A stretch of 64,000 nucleotides of DNA from Acidipropionibacterium virtanenii (lineage in GTDB: Bacteria; Actinomycetota; Actinomycetes; Propionibacteriales; Propionibacteriaceae), in the NCBI RefSeq assembly GCF_003325455.1, contig NZ_CP025198.1, positions 2,790,001 to 2,854,000 of the forward strand, in the 5' to 3' direction. The notes below the pieces were generated by a model that saw only the letters and a program-made list of their open reading frames with translations, was not told where the DNA came from and made no database searches. The position numbers were made by a program, and so were the translations under genes. Below are positions 30,450 to 42,482 of the stretch, one piece after another; within the stretch, counting starts at the first letter, position 1; every line of letters begins with the position of its first letter.

Positions 30450-30887
30450 TCAGACGCTGACCAGCTCAACCCGCCGCGCGTCGATCGGCTCACCGTCCAC
30501 GATGAAGCCGACCGTGGCGGCGCTGCCCGTCTCGCCGTCGACCCACTTCGGCTGCGGGCGCGTTCCCTCACAATGCTGTAGACCCCATGCTCCGAGGGCC
30601 CCGAGGATGACTGCTGCGTCACGGCCGACATCGGTGAGCACATACTCTGCCCGCGTTCGCTTTCCCACATCCTGATAGTCGCGTTTGGTGAGGATGTTCG
30701 CCTCCACAAGGGCACTGAGCCTGGTCGTGAGCACCTCGCTGGGGACGCCGATGGAGCGGAAGTCGGCGAAACGGGTCCGGCCCTGCATCGCCTCACGCAA
30801 GATCAGGAACGTCCACTTCTGCCCAAGCACCTCGAGGGCATGTGCGACCGGACAATGGGCATTCAGTGGTGACGAGAGCACATCCAT
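30450..30887 (-). CDS. HxlR-family transcriptional regulator
   Basis: 145 residues. CPVAHALEVLGQKWTFLILREAM (CPVAHALEVLGQKWTFLIL) at about 12-34 is the HxlR signature with its conserved N-terminal cysteine, followed by the winged-helix segment RFADFRSIGVPSEVLTTRLS and RAEYVLTDVGRDA. HxlR proteins sense aldehydes, quinones or oxidants. Divergent from an SDR oxidoreductase with 70 bases between, the classic HxlR arrangement. Confidence 0.92.
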   Translation of the reverse strand: MDVLSSPLNAHCPVAHALEVLGQKWTFLILREAMQGRTRFADFRSIGVPSEVLTTRLSALVEANILTKRDYQDVGKRTRAEYVLTDVGRDAAVILGALGAWGLQHCEGTRPQPKWVDGETGSAATVGFIVDGEPIDARRVELVSV

Positions 30888-30957
30888 GACACGATTCTAG
30901 TCAACTTCGTTTTTCGAACTCAGACTGCTAAGGTCGATCCATGATCCGGGAGACACG

Positions 30958-31656
30958 ATGACATCGCTCGACGGCGCGACCGTGCTCGTCACCGGAGCGA
31001 ACGGCGGCCTGGGTGCCGAGTTCGTACGGCAGGCCATCGACCGAGGCGCAAGGAGGGTCTACGCTGCAGCGCGTCAACCCAGGGGCTGGGACGACGAGCG
31101 CGTCGTGCCGCTTCTACTCGATGTGACCGACGCGGCCGACATCCAGGAAGCCGCACGGAGCGCCGGGGACACCACGGTGCTCATCAACAATGCAGGCATC
31201 ATCGTGCCGGGGCGCATCTTGGACACCGCCATCGACGAGGTGCGCTCGGTCTTCGAGAGCAACGTCTTCGGACTGGTCGCCGTCTCCCAGGCCTTCGCAC
31301 CGCTGCTGCGCAATGGCGCCATCCTCAACGTCGCCTCAGCGCTGAGCTGGCTTGCCATCCCGGGGTCCTACTCTGCTTCGAAGGCGGCAGTCTGGGCCGC
31401 CAGCAACACCCTCCGGCTCGAACTGGCAGAACAGAACACCCAGGTTCTCACCCTCCACCTCAACTACACCGACACCCCGATGACCGCGCGGCTCACCGTC
31501 GCGAAGAACCGTCCTGAGGATGTCGTGGCCGCCGCCTATGACGGCCTCGAGAAGGGCGCGAACGAGGTTCTCACTGACGAGACGACCCGTCACATTCGCG
31601 CGGCCCTGTCCGCTCCAGTCGAAGAGCTCTATCCGCAGCTGTCGACGGGCGTGTAG
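30958..31656 (+). CDS. Short-chain dehydrogenase/reductase
   Basis: 232 residues. TGANGGLGAEF cofactor loop (about 13-23), NNAG (about 75), catalytic Ser in SALSW and YSASK (Tyr/Lys), the standard SDR active site. It reduces or oxidises a carbonyl/hydroxyl with NAD(P)H; substrate not inferable. Controlled probably by the divergent HxlR regulator. Confidence 0.92.
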   Translation: MTSLDGATVLVTGANGGLGAEFVRQAIDRGARRVYAAARQPRGWDDERVVPLLLDVTDAADIQEAARSAGDTTVLINNAGIIVPGRILDTAIDEVRSVFESNVFGLVAVSQAFAPLLRNGAILNVASALSWLAIPGSYSASKAAVWAASNTLRLELAEQNTQVLTLHLNYTDTPMTARLTVAKNRPEDVVAAAYDGLEKGANEVLTDETTRHIRAALSAPVEELYPQLSTGV

Positions 31657-31813
31657 AGCGTCACCGAGCCCGTTGGCCACCGGCTTGCAGCTGCCACGGA
31701 GGGCGTCCGGGGCGTCATCCGCGTAAGAATCCAGACAAGATACTGAGATCAGGACAAGCAGCCAGACACTCGCCGTCCACGCGATAGGGAAGGTCCGCCC
31801 CACTAACGAACCG

Positions 31814-32047
31814 CTAATGAAAATACGGCACGATGAGGTAGAGGCCGAACAGGATGAAGAGGCCCGCGACCCCGATCATCGCCCAGCCCAGGGCGGCGAT
31901 TCCGGTGGCGCCGCTGCCACCCGCATCGGCGCGCGCCCTGGCCTTGTCGAGCATCGTGGCACCGCCGGCGACGACCGAGACGATGGCGACGGCTGCCACG
32001 ACGGTCACCGCGGCGACCCGGGCCAGTGAGATCCAGTCGATGCTCAT
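31814..32047 (-). CDS. Small membrane protein coupled to PiT transporter
   Basis: 77 residues with two hydrophobic helices (about 8-30 and 50-73) and a short charged loop (DKARARADAGG). Its ATG overlaps the PiT transporter stop by 4 bases, so the two are translated together. Small proteins of this kind follow pit genes in several actinobacteria; role unknown. Confidence 0.75.
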   Translation of the reverse strand: MSIDWISLARVAAVTVVAAVAIVSVVAGGATMLDKARARADAGGSGATGIAALGWAMIGVAGLFILFGLYLIVPYFH

Positions 32048-33198
32048 GCGGTGGCTCCCTCGGAGACCGGCGGGTTGGTGCCCTGTTTGCGGATGTTGAT
32101 GTCACCGGAGTCGTTGACGTTGCTGTGATCGACGCTGTGATGGTGGGACTGGCGCAGGATGAGCACGGCCACTAGCAGCAGCAGGGCCAGATCCAGGAGA
32201 AGACCGGGGATCCCCCAGCCGGCGATCCAGGAGGCGAGCGCCCCGACCACCGCGGCGCAGGGCAGGGTGACCAGCCAGGCGATGCCCATCTTCCCGGCTG
32301 TCGACCAGCGGACCTCGGTGCGGCGCCCGATGCCCGAGCCGAGGATCGATCCGGAGCAGACATGGGTCGTCGACAGTGCGAATCCGAGGTGGGAGCTGGC
32401 GAGGATCGCGGCGGTGGACGCGGTCTCGGCGGCGAACCCCTGGGGGGACTCGATCTCGCACAGCCCCTTGCCCATGGTGCGCATGATCCGCCATCCGCCC
32501 GAATAGGTGCCCAGTCCGATGGCCGTCCCGGCGAGCAGGATCACCCACCAGTGCGGAGGGGTGCCGGAGGCCTGGAAGCCGCCGGCCACCAGGACCAGGG
32601 TGATGATGCCCATGGTCTTCTGTCCGTCGGAGGTGCCGTGAGCCAGGGCCACCATCGATGCGGAGACGGTCTGGGCGTGCTTGAAGATGCCTCGGGCATG
32701 GTGAGCGGTGTGGTCGGTGATGCGGTACGCGACGCGCGTCGCCAGTGCGGCCGCGAGTCCGGCGACCAGCGGGGCCACCAGGGCCGGGAGGATGATCTTG
32801 CCGAGGATGACGTCGAGGTGGATTCCATTCATCCCCGCTTTCACCAGGACGGCCCCGATGAGCCCCCCGAAGAGGGCGTGGGAGGAGCTGGACGGCAGGC
32901 CGAACAGCCAGGTCATGAGATTCCACAGAATGGCGCCCACCAGGCCCGCGAAGACCATCGAGGGCGTCACCAGGGAGTCGGTGACGATACCGCTGGAGAT
33001 GGTCTTCGCGACCTCGGTCGACAGGGTCGCGCCCACCACGTTGAGGACCGCCGCGATCGTCACCGCGACTTTCGGGGACAGCGCGCCGGTGGCCACCGAG
33101 GTCGCCATCGCATTGGCCGAGTCATGGAAGCCGTTGGTGAAGTCGAACACCAGTGCCGTGATCACGACGATGGAGACGATGATCAGAGTCGATGTCAA
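32044..33198 (-). CDS. pit: Inorganic phosphate transporter, PiT family
   Basis: 384 residues, ten or more membrane helices. Signature duplicated loops: DFTNGFHDSANAMATSVATGAL (as FTNGFHDSANAMATSVATG) near the N-terminus and ALAHGTSDGQKTMGI in the second half, plus GLPSSSSHALFGGLIGA. PiT carriers import metal-phosphate with protons. A two-component system is encoded divergently 500 bases away. Confidence 0.95.
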   Translation of the reverse strand: MTSTLIIVSIVVITALVFDFTNGFHDSANAMATSVATGALSPKVAVTIAAVLNVVGATLSTEVAKTISSGIVTDSLVTPSMVFAGLVGAILWNLMTWLFGLPSSSSHALFGGLIGAVLVKAGMNGIHLDVILGKIILPALVAPLVAGLAAALATRVAYRITDHTAHHARGIFKHAQTVSASMVALAHGTSDGQKTMGIITLVLVAGGFQASGTPPHWWVILLAGTAIGLGTYSGGWRIMRTMGKGLCEIESPQGFAAETASTAAILASSHLGFALSTTHVCSGSILGSGIGRRTEVRWSTAGKMGIAWLVTLPCAAVVGALASWIAGWGIPGLLLDLALLLLVAVLILRQSHHHSVDHSNVNDSGDINIRKQGTNPPVSEGATA

Positions 33199-33699
33199 GG
33201 ACGATCCTCAGAACCGGGGCGTCACAGAACCGGGCACGCCACCCGGCACGACCGGGAGCACAAGCCCGGACGCGTCGGAAACGCTGGTCAGCACCATGGA
33301 ATCCGCGAACCACATGTCAGAGCGCCCCGCGGGTAGTGCCGGGAACTCGCTGAAAAGAATAACGGTCGGTTCTGCCCCCGCACACCCGCACCCGCGTGGA
33401 GTTTCCCGGACTTCCCGGCGTCCTCGATCCGCTGATCCGCGCCCCGGGCCGACCACGGGCACCCGGACCTCCGGCCCCGATCCGGGCGCACGACAGACGA
33501 GCCCCGGCAGCACCCTCCGGCCCCCGGGTCCGCAGGCGCGTCCGGTCCGGGCCTGTGATCCTCGCAGCCGCCGCATCCCGGACCGGCAGTTCGGACATGG
33601 CTCCGGCCTCACGGTGCAAAGATCCGCGGCCACGAACTCACAGGTTCAACACAGCGCCAAAAGCTGCGCGGAGCGGTCCGGACGTGGAACGCTTGGGAG
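33199..33699. other. Divergent intergenic region, pit / response regulator
   Basis: 501 bases, very GC-rich, no gene recognised. TTCAACAC occurs as a direct repeat at 33645-33652 and 33714-33721, flanking the proposed response-regulator start; it could be a binding site for that regulator but is short. AT-richer patches near 33349-33365 may hold a promoter. Confidence 0.35.
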
Positions 33700-34428
33700 G
33701 TGCCTGCAGCAGATTCAACACGATTGACACGAGCCGACGGATCACCCATCAGGGTCCTCGCCGTCGATGACGAACCCAGCCTTACCGAACTCCTCTCGAT
33801 GGCCATGCGTTACGAAGGATGGGAGGTCACGACCGCCGATACCGGCATCCATGCCGTCCGGGCCGCCAAGGAGGTCCATCCCGACGTCATCGTCCTGGAC
33901 ATGATGCTCCCCGACTTCGACGGACTGGAGGTGATGAGGCGGATCAGGATGGATCAGACCACCGTCCCGGTGATCTTCCTCACCGCCAAGGACGCCGTCG
34001 GAGACCGGATCGCCGGCCTCACCGCCGGGGGCGACGACTACGTCACCAAGCCCTTCTCGCTCGAGGAGCTGATCGCCCGGCTCCGCGCCCTGCTCCGTCG
34101 GGCCGGGGCCACCGAGCCCCGCTCGGACTCCACTCTGACAGTCGGAGACCTCACCCTGGACGAGGACTCCCACGAGGTCACCCGAGGAGGCGAGGAGGTC
34201 CAACTCACCGCCACCGAGTTCGAACTGCTGCGCTACCTGATGCGCAACCCGAAGCGGGTGCTCTCCAAGGCGCAGATCCTCGACCGGGTCTGGAACTACG
34301 ATTTCGGCGGCCAGGCCAACGTGGTCGAGCTCTACATCTCCTACCTGAGGAAGAAGATCGACAAGGGCCGCTCCCCGATGATTCACACCATGCGCGGCGC
34401 CGGATACGTCCTGCGTCCCGCCCGGTAG
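33700..34428 (+). CDS. OmpR-family response regulator
   Basis: 242 residues if the GTG at 33700 is used; it is followed directly by a near ribosome-site sequence, so TTG 33724 is an equally possible start. Receiver: DDEPS, phospho-acceptor Asp67 in VLDMMLPDFDGLEVM (as VLDMMLPDFDG), LTAKD and TKPFS. C-terminal winged helix with LTATEFELLRYLMRNP and VVELYISYLRKKID. Close in character to TcrA/TrcR/PhoP-like actinobacterial regulators. Partner kinase 28 bases downstream. Confidence 0.93.
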   Translation: MPAADSTRLTRADGSPIRVLAVDDEPSLTELLSMAMRYEGWEVTTADTGIHAVRAAKEVHPDVIVLDMMLPDFDGLEVMRRIRMDQTTVPVIFLTAKDAVGDRIAGLTAGGDDYVTKPFSLEELIARLRALLRRAGATEPRSDSTLTVGDLTLDEDSHEVTRGGEEVQLTATEFELLRYLMRNPKRVLSKAQILDRVWNYDFGGQANVVELYISYLRKKIDKGRSPMIHTMRGAGYVLRPAR

Positions 34429-34456
34429 CCGGTCCTGGCCGAGCCCGGCCATCTCC

Positions 34457-36040
34457 ATGCCAGACGCCCCTGCCCTCTCTCAGTCGCCGCCCCGCAAGGG
34501 TGGCGGCTCCTGGCTCGACCATCCCACCGGTCGGGGCACCCTGGGACGACGCCTGGTGCTCAGGGTCGTCGCCATCGTCGCGGCGGTCGCGGCCGTCGTG
34601 ACGGTGGTGACGACCCTCAGCACCAGGGCCATTCTGGTCTCCCAGCTCGACGGCCAGATCGACGCCGCCAGCGCCCGGCAGGTCGGTCGCCCGGCGAGCG
34701 GCGACTGCTCCTCCGACGTCGACGGCCCCGGCCCGGCCCCCGGCGCCGATGTCTTCGGGAACGTCCTCGGATCGGTCTTCGTCGCCACCTGCCCCTCGGG
34801 CGGCTGGGTGGCCACTCTCCAGCAGGAGAGCGGTTTCGACGCGTCCCAGCGGGAGAAGACTCAGGCCGCCAAGGCCGCGGGGGCGCTGCTCAAGCTGAGC
34901 GCCGACGGCAGGAAGCACAATCTCAGGATCGAGGGGCTCGGCTTCTACCGGGCGATGTCGGTGGAGCGGGGCAGCATCACCTATGTGGTGGCCCTGCCGA
35001 TGGATGACGTCCACCGTGCCGTCAACTCCCTGCTGCTAGTGGAGACAGGGGTCGGGATCCTCGCCCTGGCCGCCTCCGTGGTCGTGTGCCGCGCCGTCGT
35101 CGTGCGCAATCTCAAGCCCCTCAACCGGCTGGCCTCCACCGCCAACCAGGTCTCCGAACTCGACCTGGACTCCGGAGAGGTCAACCTCCCCGTCCGCGTC
35201 CCACCCACCCTCTCAGACCCCGCCACCGAGGTCGGCCAGGTCGGCTCCGCCTTCAACCACATGCTCAACAACGTCGAAGGCGCCCTGGAAGCCCGCCAAC
35301 GCTCCGAGACCAAAATCCGCCAATTCGTCGCCGACGCCTCCCACGAACTGCGCAACCCCCTGGCCTCCATCCGCGGCTACGCCGAACTCACCCACCGCAC
35401 CACCGGCACCCCCCAACCCGTCACCCACGCCATCAACCGCATCCAGGCCCAGGCCACCCGCATGAGCTGTCTGGTCGAAGACATGCTCCTACTCGCCCGC
35501 CTCGACAACGACCAACAACTCGACCTGACACCCACCGACCTCGTGGAGATCGTGCTCAACGCCGTCTCAGACTCCCAGGCCGCCGGCACCGACCACACCT
35601 GGATCCTCGACCTGCCCGACGACCCCGTCACCGTCGCCGCCGACCCCGACCGCCTGGTCCAGGTCATCATCAACGTCCTGTCCAACGCCCGCAAACACAC
35701 CCCGCCCGGCACCACCGTCACCACCACCGTGACCACCGACCAGGGCCTGGCCACCCTCACCATCACCGACACCGGCCCGGGCATCCCCGCATCGGTACGC
35801 CAGACCGTCTTCGAACGCTTCGCCCGCGCCGACACCGCCCGCACCGCCTCCACCGAGGGCTCCACCGGCCTGGGACTGTCCATCGTCGCCGCCGTCATGG
35901 ACGCCCACCACGGCACTGTGCACATCGACTCCAGGACCATCGACTCGCAGACCCAGCCCTCGCCCGACCAGTCCGGACAGCACGGCACCACCGTCACCCT
36001 CACCCTGCCGACGGAGGATCGTGAGATCCGACCAGAATGA
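34457..36040 (+). CDS. Sensor histidine kinase (HAMP-HisKA-HATPase)
   Basis: 527 residues. TM1 (about 30-58), an outside sensor domain, TM2 (about 193-215), HAMP, then HisKA with [21 protein letters not shown] (as [16 protein letters not shown]; His296 phospho-acceptor) and HATPase_c with [20 protein letters not shown] and [10 protein letters not shown]. It is the partner of the upstream OmpR-type regulator. The position next to a PiT phosphate transporter suggests but does not show a role in phosphate sensing. Confidence 0.93.
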   Translation: MPDAPALSQSPPRKGGGSWLDHPTGRGTLGRRLVLRVVAIVAAVAAVVTVVTTLSTRAILVSQLDGQIDAASARQVGRPASGDCSSDVDGPGPAPGADVFGNVLGSVFVATCPSGGWVATLQQESGFDASQREKTQAAKAAGALLKLSADGRKHNLRIEGLGFYRAMSVERGSITYVVALPMDDVHRAVNSLLLVETGVGILALAASVVVCRAVVVRNLKPLNRLASTANQVSELDLDSGEVNLPVRVPPTLSDPATEVGQVGSAFNHMLNNVEGALEARQRSETKIRQFVADASHELRNPLASIRGYAELTHRTTGTPQPVTHAINRIQAQATRMSCLVEDMLLLARLDNDQQLDLTPTDLVEIVLNAVSDSQAAGTDHTWILDLPDDPVTVAADPDRLVQVIINVLSNARKHTPPGTTVTTTVTTDQGLATLTITDTGPGIPASVRQTVFERFARADTARTASTEGSTGLGLSIVAAVMDAHHGTVHIDSRTIDSQTQPSPDQSGQHGTTVTLTLPTEDREIRPE

Positions 36041-36101
36041 CGTCGACATGCGATCCGACCCGGGTCGTCCTGACCAGAATCGTCCGAGAAGAGGAACCGA
36101 C

Positions 36102-36767
36102 GTGACCACCCCCACCGCCGCCGCACTGGCCGGCATCATCGACCACACCCTGCTCACCCCGGAGGCGACCGCCGCCGACGTCGCGGACCTGGTGTCCCAG
36201 GCCCGGAGGTTCGGCACCTGGTCGGTGTGCATCTCCCCCGCCATGCTGCCGCTGTCGGGCGTCGAGCTCGGCGGTGTGCGCCTGGCCACGGTGTGCGGAT
36301 TCCCCTCCGGCAAGCACACCCCCGACGTCAAGGCCCGCGAGGCGGCGGAATCGGTGGCCCTGGACGCTGACGAGGTGGACATGGTGATCAATCTCGGACT
36401 GCTGCGGGCCGGCCGGGTCACCGACCTCACCGCCGAGATCGCCACCGTGAGGGCGGCCGTGCCCGCCCCGCACCTGCTCAAGGTGATCATCGAGTCCGCG
36501 GTGCTCAGCGACGAGGAGATCGTCACCGCCTGCCACTGCGCCGAGGAGGCGGGCGCCGATTTCGTGAAGACCTCCACCGGCTTCCACAAAGCCGGTGGGG
36601 CTTCGGTGCATGCCGTCGAACTGATGGCGGCCACCGTCGGGGGACGCCTGGGCGTCAAGGCCTCGGGCGGGATCCGCGACTACGAGACCGCATGCGCCAT
36701 GATCGACGCCGGGGCCACCCGCCTGGGCGTATCGGCAACGGCGTCCATTCTCGCCGGCGCGAGGTGA
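36102..36767 (+). CDS. deoC: Deoxyribose-phosphate aldolase
   Basis: 221 residues from GTG 36102 (GAGAAGAGGA upstream). [51 protein letters not shown] and [10 protein letters not shown] are all DeoC strands; the lysine of VKTSTGF is the Schiff-base residue and that of VKASGG the second catalytic lysine. It splits 2-deoxyribose 5-phosphate into glyceraldehyde 3-phosphate and acetaldehyde in nucleoside salvage. It ends 2 bases before the convergent ThuA gene. Confidence 0.95.
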   Translation: MTTPTAAALAGIIDHTLLTPEATAADVADLVSQARRFGTWSVCISPAMLPLSGVELGGVRLATVCGFPSGKHTPDVKAREAAESVALDADEVDMVINLGLLRAGRVTDLTAEIATVRAAVPAPHLLKVIIESAVLSDEEIVTACHCAEEAGADFVKTSTGFHKAGGASVHAVELMAATVGGRLGVKASGGIRDYETACAMIDAGATRLGVSATASILAGAR

Positions 36768-36769
36768 GG

Positions 36770-37513
36770 TCAGGCGGTGACCGGGGAGTTCGCCTGACGC
36801 GCCCTCTCGGTCGCCTTCTGCTCGGCGGCCTCGGCGGCAGCGGCCCGCTTGCGCCAGTTGAGCAGCCAGCTCACCTCGCCGCACAGCAGCTGACGACGCG
36901 ACGCCGACTCGTAGGACCGACCGGAGTGGCCCAGCCCGTCGTAGATGACGTTGTTGCCCATGGCCCAGGCCATGATGTGGAACTCCTCACCGGTCTCATG
37001 GAACAGCAGCGGGGTGGCCAGCGGGTCGATCACCAGGTTCGAGTAGCGCTCGTCGTAGCAGACCACCTGATCGACGCCGCGCAGCGCCGGGTGGTCCTCG
37101 GCCTCGGGCATCGGCTCGAAGACCGCGTATGAACGCTCCGGGTGCCCTGAGACGCCGGGGATCCACTTGCCGCCGAGGATCGAGGGCCACAGATCCCAGT
37201 CGCAGAAGGTGTTCGCGGCAGTGTGCAGGCCGAGGATCGGCTTACCGGCCTCGACGTGATCGAGGATCCTGCCGTGGGCGCGGGACCACTCGGGAATGAA
37301 GTCCCACCCCTCCTCCGGGTCGCCGCCACCGGTGTTGACGATCAGCAGGTCGGCCTCGGGGAGGCTGTCGAGTGCCTCCGGACAACTGCGTCGCACCTGA
37401 GCCTGGTGCCCACGGTCGGTGAGGATCTGGGCCACCGCGGCCGAGGTCTCATCGAAATCGTGCCAGGCGTCTCCATAGCGCCCGGCGCCCGACAGAATGA
37501 GTACACGTGCCAT
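36770..37513 (-). CDS. ThuA domain (glutamine-amidotransferase-like fold) protein
   Basis: 247 residues. The N-terminus RVLILSGAGRYGDAWHDF, central LGLHTAANTFCDW and WAMGNNVIYDGLGHS are ThuA-family features; ThuA-like proteins resemble class I amidotransferases without the catalytic triad and are linked to trehalose or disaccharide use. The C-terminus adds an Ala/Glu-rich helix. Its gene abuts deoC tail to tail. Confidence 0.85.
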   Translation of the reverse strand: MARVLILSGAGRYGDAWHDFDETSAAVAQILTDRGHQAQVRRSCPEALDSLPEADLLIVNTGGGDPEEGWDFIPEWSRAHGRILDHVEAGKPILGLHTAANTFCDWDLWPSILGGKWIPGVSGHPERSYAVFEPMPEAEDHPALRGVDQVVCYDERYSNLVIDPLATPLLFHETGEEFHIMAWAMGNNVIYDGLGHSGRSYESASRRQLLCGEVSWLLNWRKRAAAAEAAEQKATERARQANSPVTA

Positions 37514-37610
37514 CGGACTTCCCTTTCAACGAAAAGGCCCCGGTCCACCGGGACCAGAGGCCAGCGTAAGCCCCGCGCGTCGAGAAACACACCCCGGGAT
37601 GCCCCCTCTG

Positions 37611-39077
37611 TTATCTGGGAGCCGCGATGTCCAGGGTGATGTCGTCGCCGAGGTCGATGATCGCGCCGACCTCGACGGTGACCGTCTCCCCCGGGGCGAG
37701 CCGGATCGCCTGCTCACCGGGGTGCTGGACCAGCGTCCCGTTCGTCGAGTTCATGTCGGTCACCTCGATCGACCACTCATTGGGGGCGATCCGGACATGG
37801 GTCCGGCTGATGTCCTGGTTGGGGGACGGCACTCTGAGCAGCGCGGCCTGCGGATCATTGGTGCCTCCGTTGGGGGCACGGCCGACCAGCACCGGGCCGA
37901 GCAGGTCGATGGACTCCCCGGTCGAGGAGACGAGGACGCCCAGGCAGGGCCGGTCCACCAGTCTCGGGCCGGCGGGATCCATCGGTGCCGGGCACAGCCG
38001 GCAGGATCGTGCGCCGGGGGGGTTCGGGTGCCCGGCCTGGCACATCGATGCCATCACCAGACCCGCGCCGGTCTCATTGCCCGAGGGGCTCTGGCTGGCC
38101 AGGCCCGGCATGAACATGGTGGCGCCGTCGTGCGCCAGCGAGGTGTCGGGATCTCCCCAACCCTGCTGGGAAGGGCTCTCCTCCTGCTGCCAGGGTTGCG
38201 CATCCCAGGTGGGCTGCGCCGGCTCAGGGGGGTTGGCCGGCTGAGACGGCTGGTAGGCGGGAGGTTCGGGAGATGCGTCCCAGCTCGAGGGGGCCGCGTC
38301 GGCGGCGGGAAGATCCGGTGAGCCCCACACTCCCGACGAGGAGTAATCGGGCACCGGTTCGGGAGTGGATGCCGATGCGGCGAAGACGTCGGCCGACGAG
38401 GCGCTGCGGTGCGGCGCCCGGACCGGTTCCTGCGCGTCAGGCTCCTGTGCGGCCGGCGGCTGCTGCTCCGCCTCCTGCCCCACCGAGGCCCGGCCGAGAT
38501 CATGGACGTCGGCGAAGGACTCCCCCTGCGTGTACAGGCCGGGATCGGGGGCCGCGGCCTGAGCATCGCCCGACGGCGCCGGGGCGGCCGTCTCCCCCTG
38601 GTCGGCGACCACCAGGGGGGCGACGGATCCGGTCGCGTCGATGGTGAGCCGGGAGGCCTGCGCCACACCCAGCAGGAGGGGCATCATCAGTCCCTCGGGG
38701 GCCTCTTCCATCTCCACCGTGATGACCGCCGGGTCCAGGGAGGCCTCGCGCCAGGTGACGACCCCCTCACCGTGGTTGACCACATTCCCGGTGGCCTGTT
38801 CCCGCACCACGACCTCCCCGCGGGCCAGCGACGTCATCCGGTCGCCCTCCCAGAAGAAGACCCCCAGGCTCGGCATCTGCGACAGGCCGATGGCGGTCAG
38901 CGTCTGGAGGAGTGCGTCCGCCCCGTCGGCGCGGGCCACCTGCTGCCAGATCGAGGCGATGAGATCCGAGTGGCGCGGTGCGGCGGGCTGCATGACGACG
39001 AGTGAGCTGGCACCGGCCAGGACCACCCAGGAACCGGGAGCGTAGCTCGCGCGCCAGGAGCCGAAAGACTGAGACAT
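37611..39077 (-). CDS. FHA-domain protein with zinc-ribbon and proline-rich linker
   Basis: 488 residues from ATG 39077 (CTGGAGG upstream). The N-terminal 170 residues are an unrecognised domain, residues about 185-335 are a low-complexity Pro/Ala/Gln/Glu-rich linker, then a zinc-ribbon-like CQAGHPNPPGARSCRLC, and a C-terminal FHA domain (about 395-488) with VGRAPN, ISRTHVRI and NSTNGTLV. FHA domains bind phosphothreonine, so the protein is probably a target or partner of a Ser/Thr kinase such as PknB. No kinase gene is in the window. The layout resembles FHA scaffolds of secretion or cell-envelope systems in actinobacteria. Confidence 0.85.
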   Translation of the reverse strand: MSQSFGSWRASYAPGSWVVLAGASSLVVMQPAAPRHSDLIASIWQQVARADGADALLQTLTAIGLSQMPSLGVFFWEGDRMTSLARGEVVVREQATGNVVNHGEGVVTWREASLDPAVITVEMEEAPEGLMMPLLLGVAQASRLTIDATGSVAPLVVADQGETAAPAPSGDAQAAAPDPGLYTQGESFADVHDLGRASVGQEAEQQPPAAQEPDAQEPVRAPHRSASSADVFAASASTPEPVPDYSSSGVWGSPDLPAADAAPSSWDASPEPPAYQPSQPANPPEPAQPTWDAQPWQQEESPSQQGWGDPDTSLAHDGATMFMPGLASQSPSGNETGAGLVMASMCQAGHPNPPGARSCRLCPAPMDPAGPRLVDRPCLGVLVSSTGESIDLLGPVLVGRAPNGGTNDPQAALLRVPSPNQDISRTHVRIAPNEWSIEVTDMNSTNGTLVQHPGEQAIRLAPGETVTVEVGAIIDLGDDITLDIAAPR

Positions 39078-39242
39078 GTGACCTCCAGAACGGGGGTGCC
39101 GTACGACCGGGACGGCCGTCCGCACGACGTTTCACCCTTCAGACTAATCATCTGCCGGGCCCCGGTGCAGGACTGCGGTCGGGTTGGCACGAATTCGCAC
39201 CCGTCGTATCCGCGTCCGGACTCCGCCCGACGGCAGACATAC

Positions 39243-39286
39243 GGGCGTCCCCGTCGCGGCGTGCGCAGAGGTCGACGGGGACGCCC
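39243..39286 (-). terminator. Second terminator after ppdK
   Basis: Perfect 14-bp stem, 39243-39256 with 39273-39286, further downstream of ppdK than the first hairpin. Two strong hairpins in tandem would give tight termination. Confidence 0.6.
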
Positions 39287-39292
39287 GGTCCA

Positions 39293-39325
39293 GGCCGGTT
39301 CCGGGGAGGGGCCCCGGAACCGGCC
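39293..39325 (-). terminator. First terminator after ppdK
   Basis: Perfect 14-bp stem, 39293-39306 with 39312-39325, 5-base loop, starting 18 bases after the ppdK stop on the minus strand. Confidence 0.7.
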
Positions 39326-39342
39326 AGGAGTTCAGGAGTGGA

Positions 39343-42018
<2,676 letters not shown>

Positions 42019-42245
42019 CGTGAAGATCTCCTTCGATCTGTGGCCGTTCGGTGTCGGCGCAGAGGCCTGGGCCGCGACGCCATACCTTGACGGGACGGCT
42101 GTCGGTGTCGTCCCGGGCTTGCGGTCATTCTTCCACGCCCTCGCAGCGATGGCATCCCCGAGCCTCCGGCGTGAGAATCCTCACATCCGAGATCCTGGCG
42201 GGCTGGTGGGCGTTCGGGGCGGCATCGCCCGATCACTCGCCCGGT

Positions 42246-42355
42246 GGAGAATCTGCTCCGTCGCATCGGCACCACTCCCGCCCCGGTGGAGAATCTGCTC
42301 CCAACACGCCGTCCTGACGCTCGCCAGGGCTGGGAGACGGCGTGTTGGGAGCAGA
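42246..42355. repeat. 110-bp direct repeat, copy A, with hairpin H4a
   Basis: Matches 43417-43526 at 107 of 110 positions. It contains the 14-mer GGAGAATCTGCTCC twice (42246 and about 42288) and an imperfect inverted copy, forming a hairpin with perfect 19-bp arms 42295-42313 and 42336-42354 and a 22-base loop. It lies in the gap between ppdK and the divergent DUF559 gene. Confidence 0.9.
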
Positions 42356-42482
42356 GTCCCCTCGCATGAACGGCGCGATGTCGAGTTATCCACAGGATGG
42401 GCGCCACATAGGGACTCCAGAAAGTTTTCCACAGATTCTGCGCGGATGATCATTTCAAGCCCGGCGCCACGATAACTGGGGT

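Noticed and set aside
34457-36040. Codon-use shift within the histidine kinase (CAA/GAA more frequent after about 35270), suggesting a mosaic gene
   Set aside because: CAG and GAG remain common in the second half, so the shift is too mild to claim recombination by eye.
42386-42433. Perfect DnaA-box sequence TTATCCACA (42386-42394) and a near copy TTTTCCACA (42425-42433)
   Set aside because: Only two sites, and no dnaA, dnaN, gyrB or rpmH nearby, so this is not a replication origin; likely chance in the AT-richer DUF559 upstream region.
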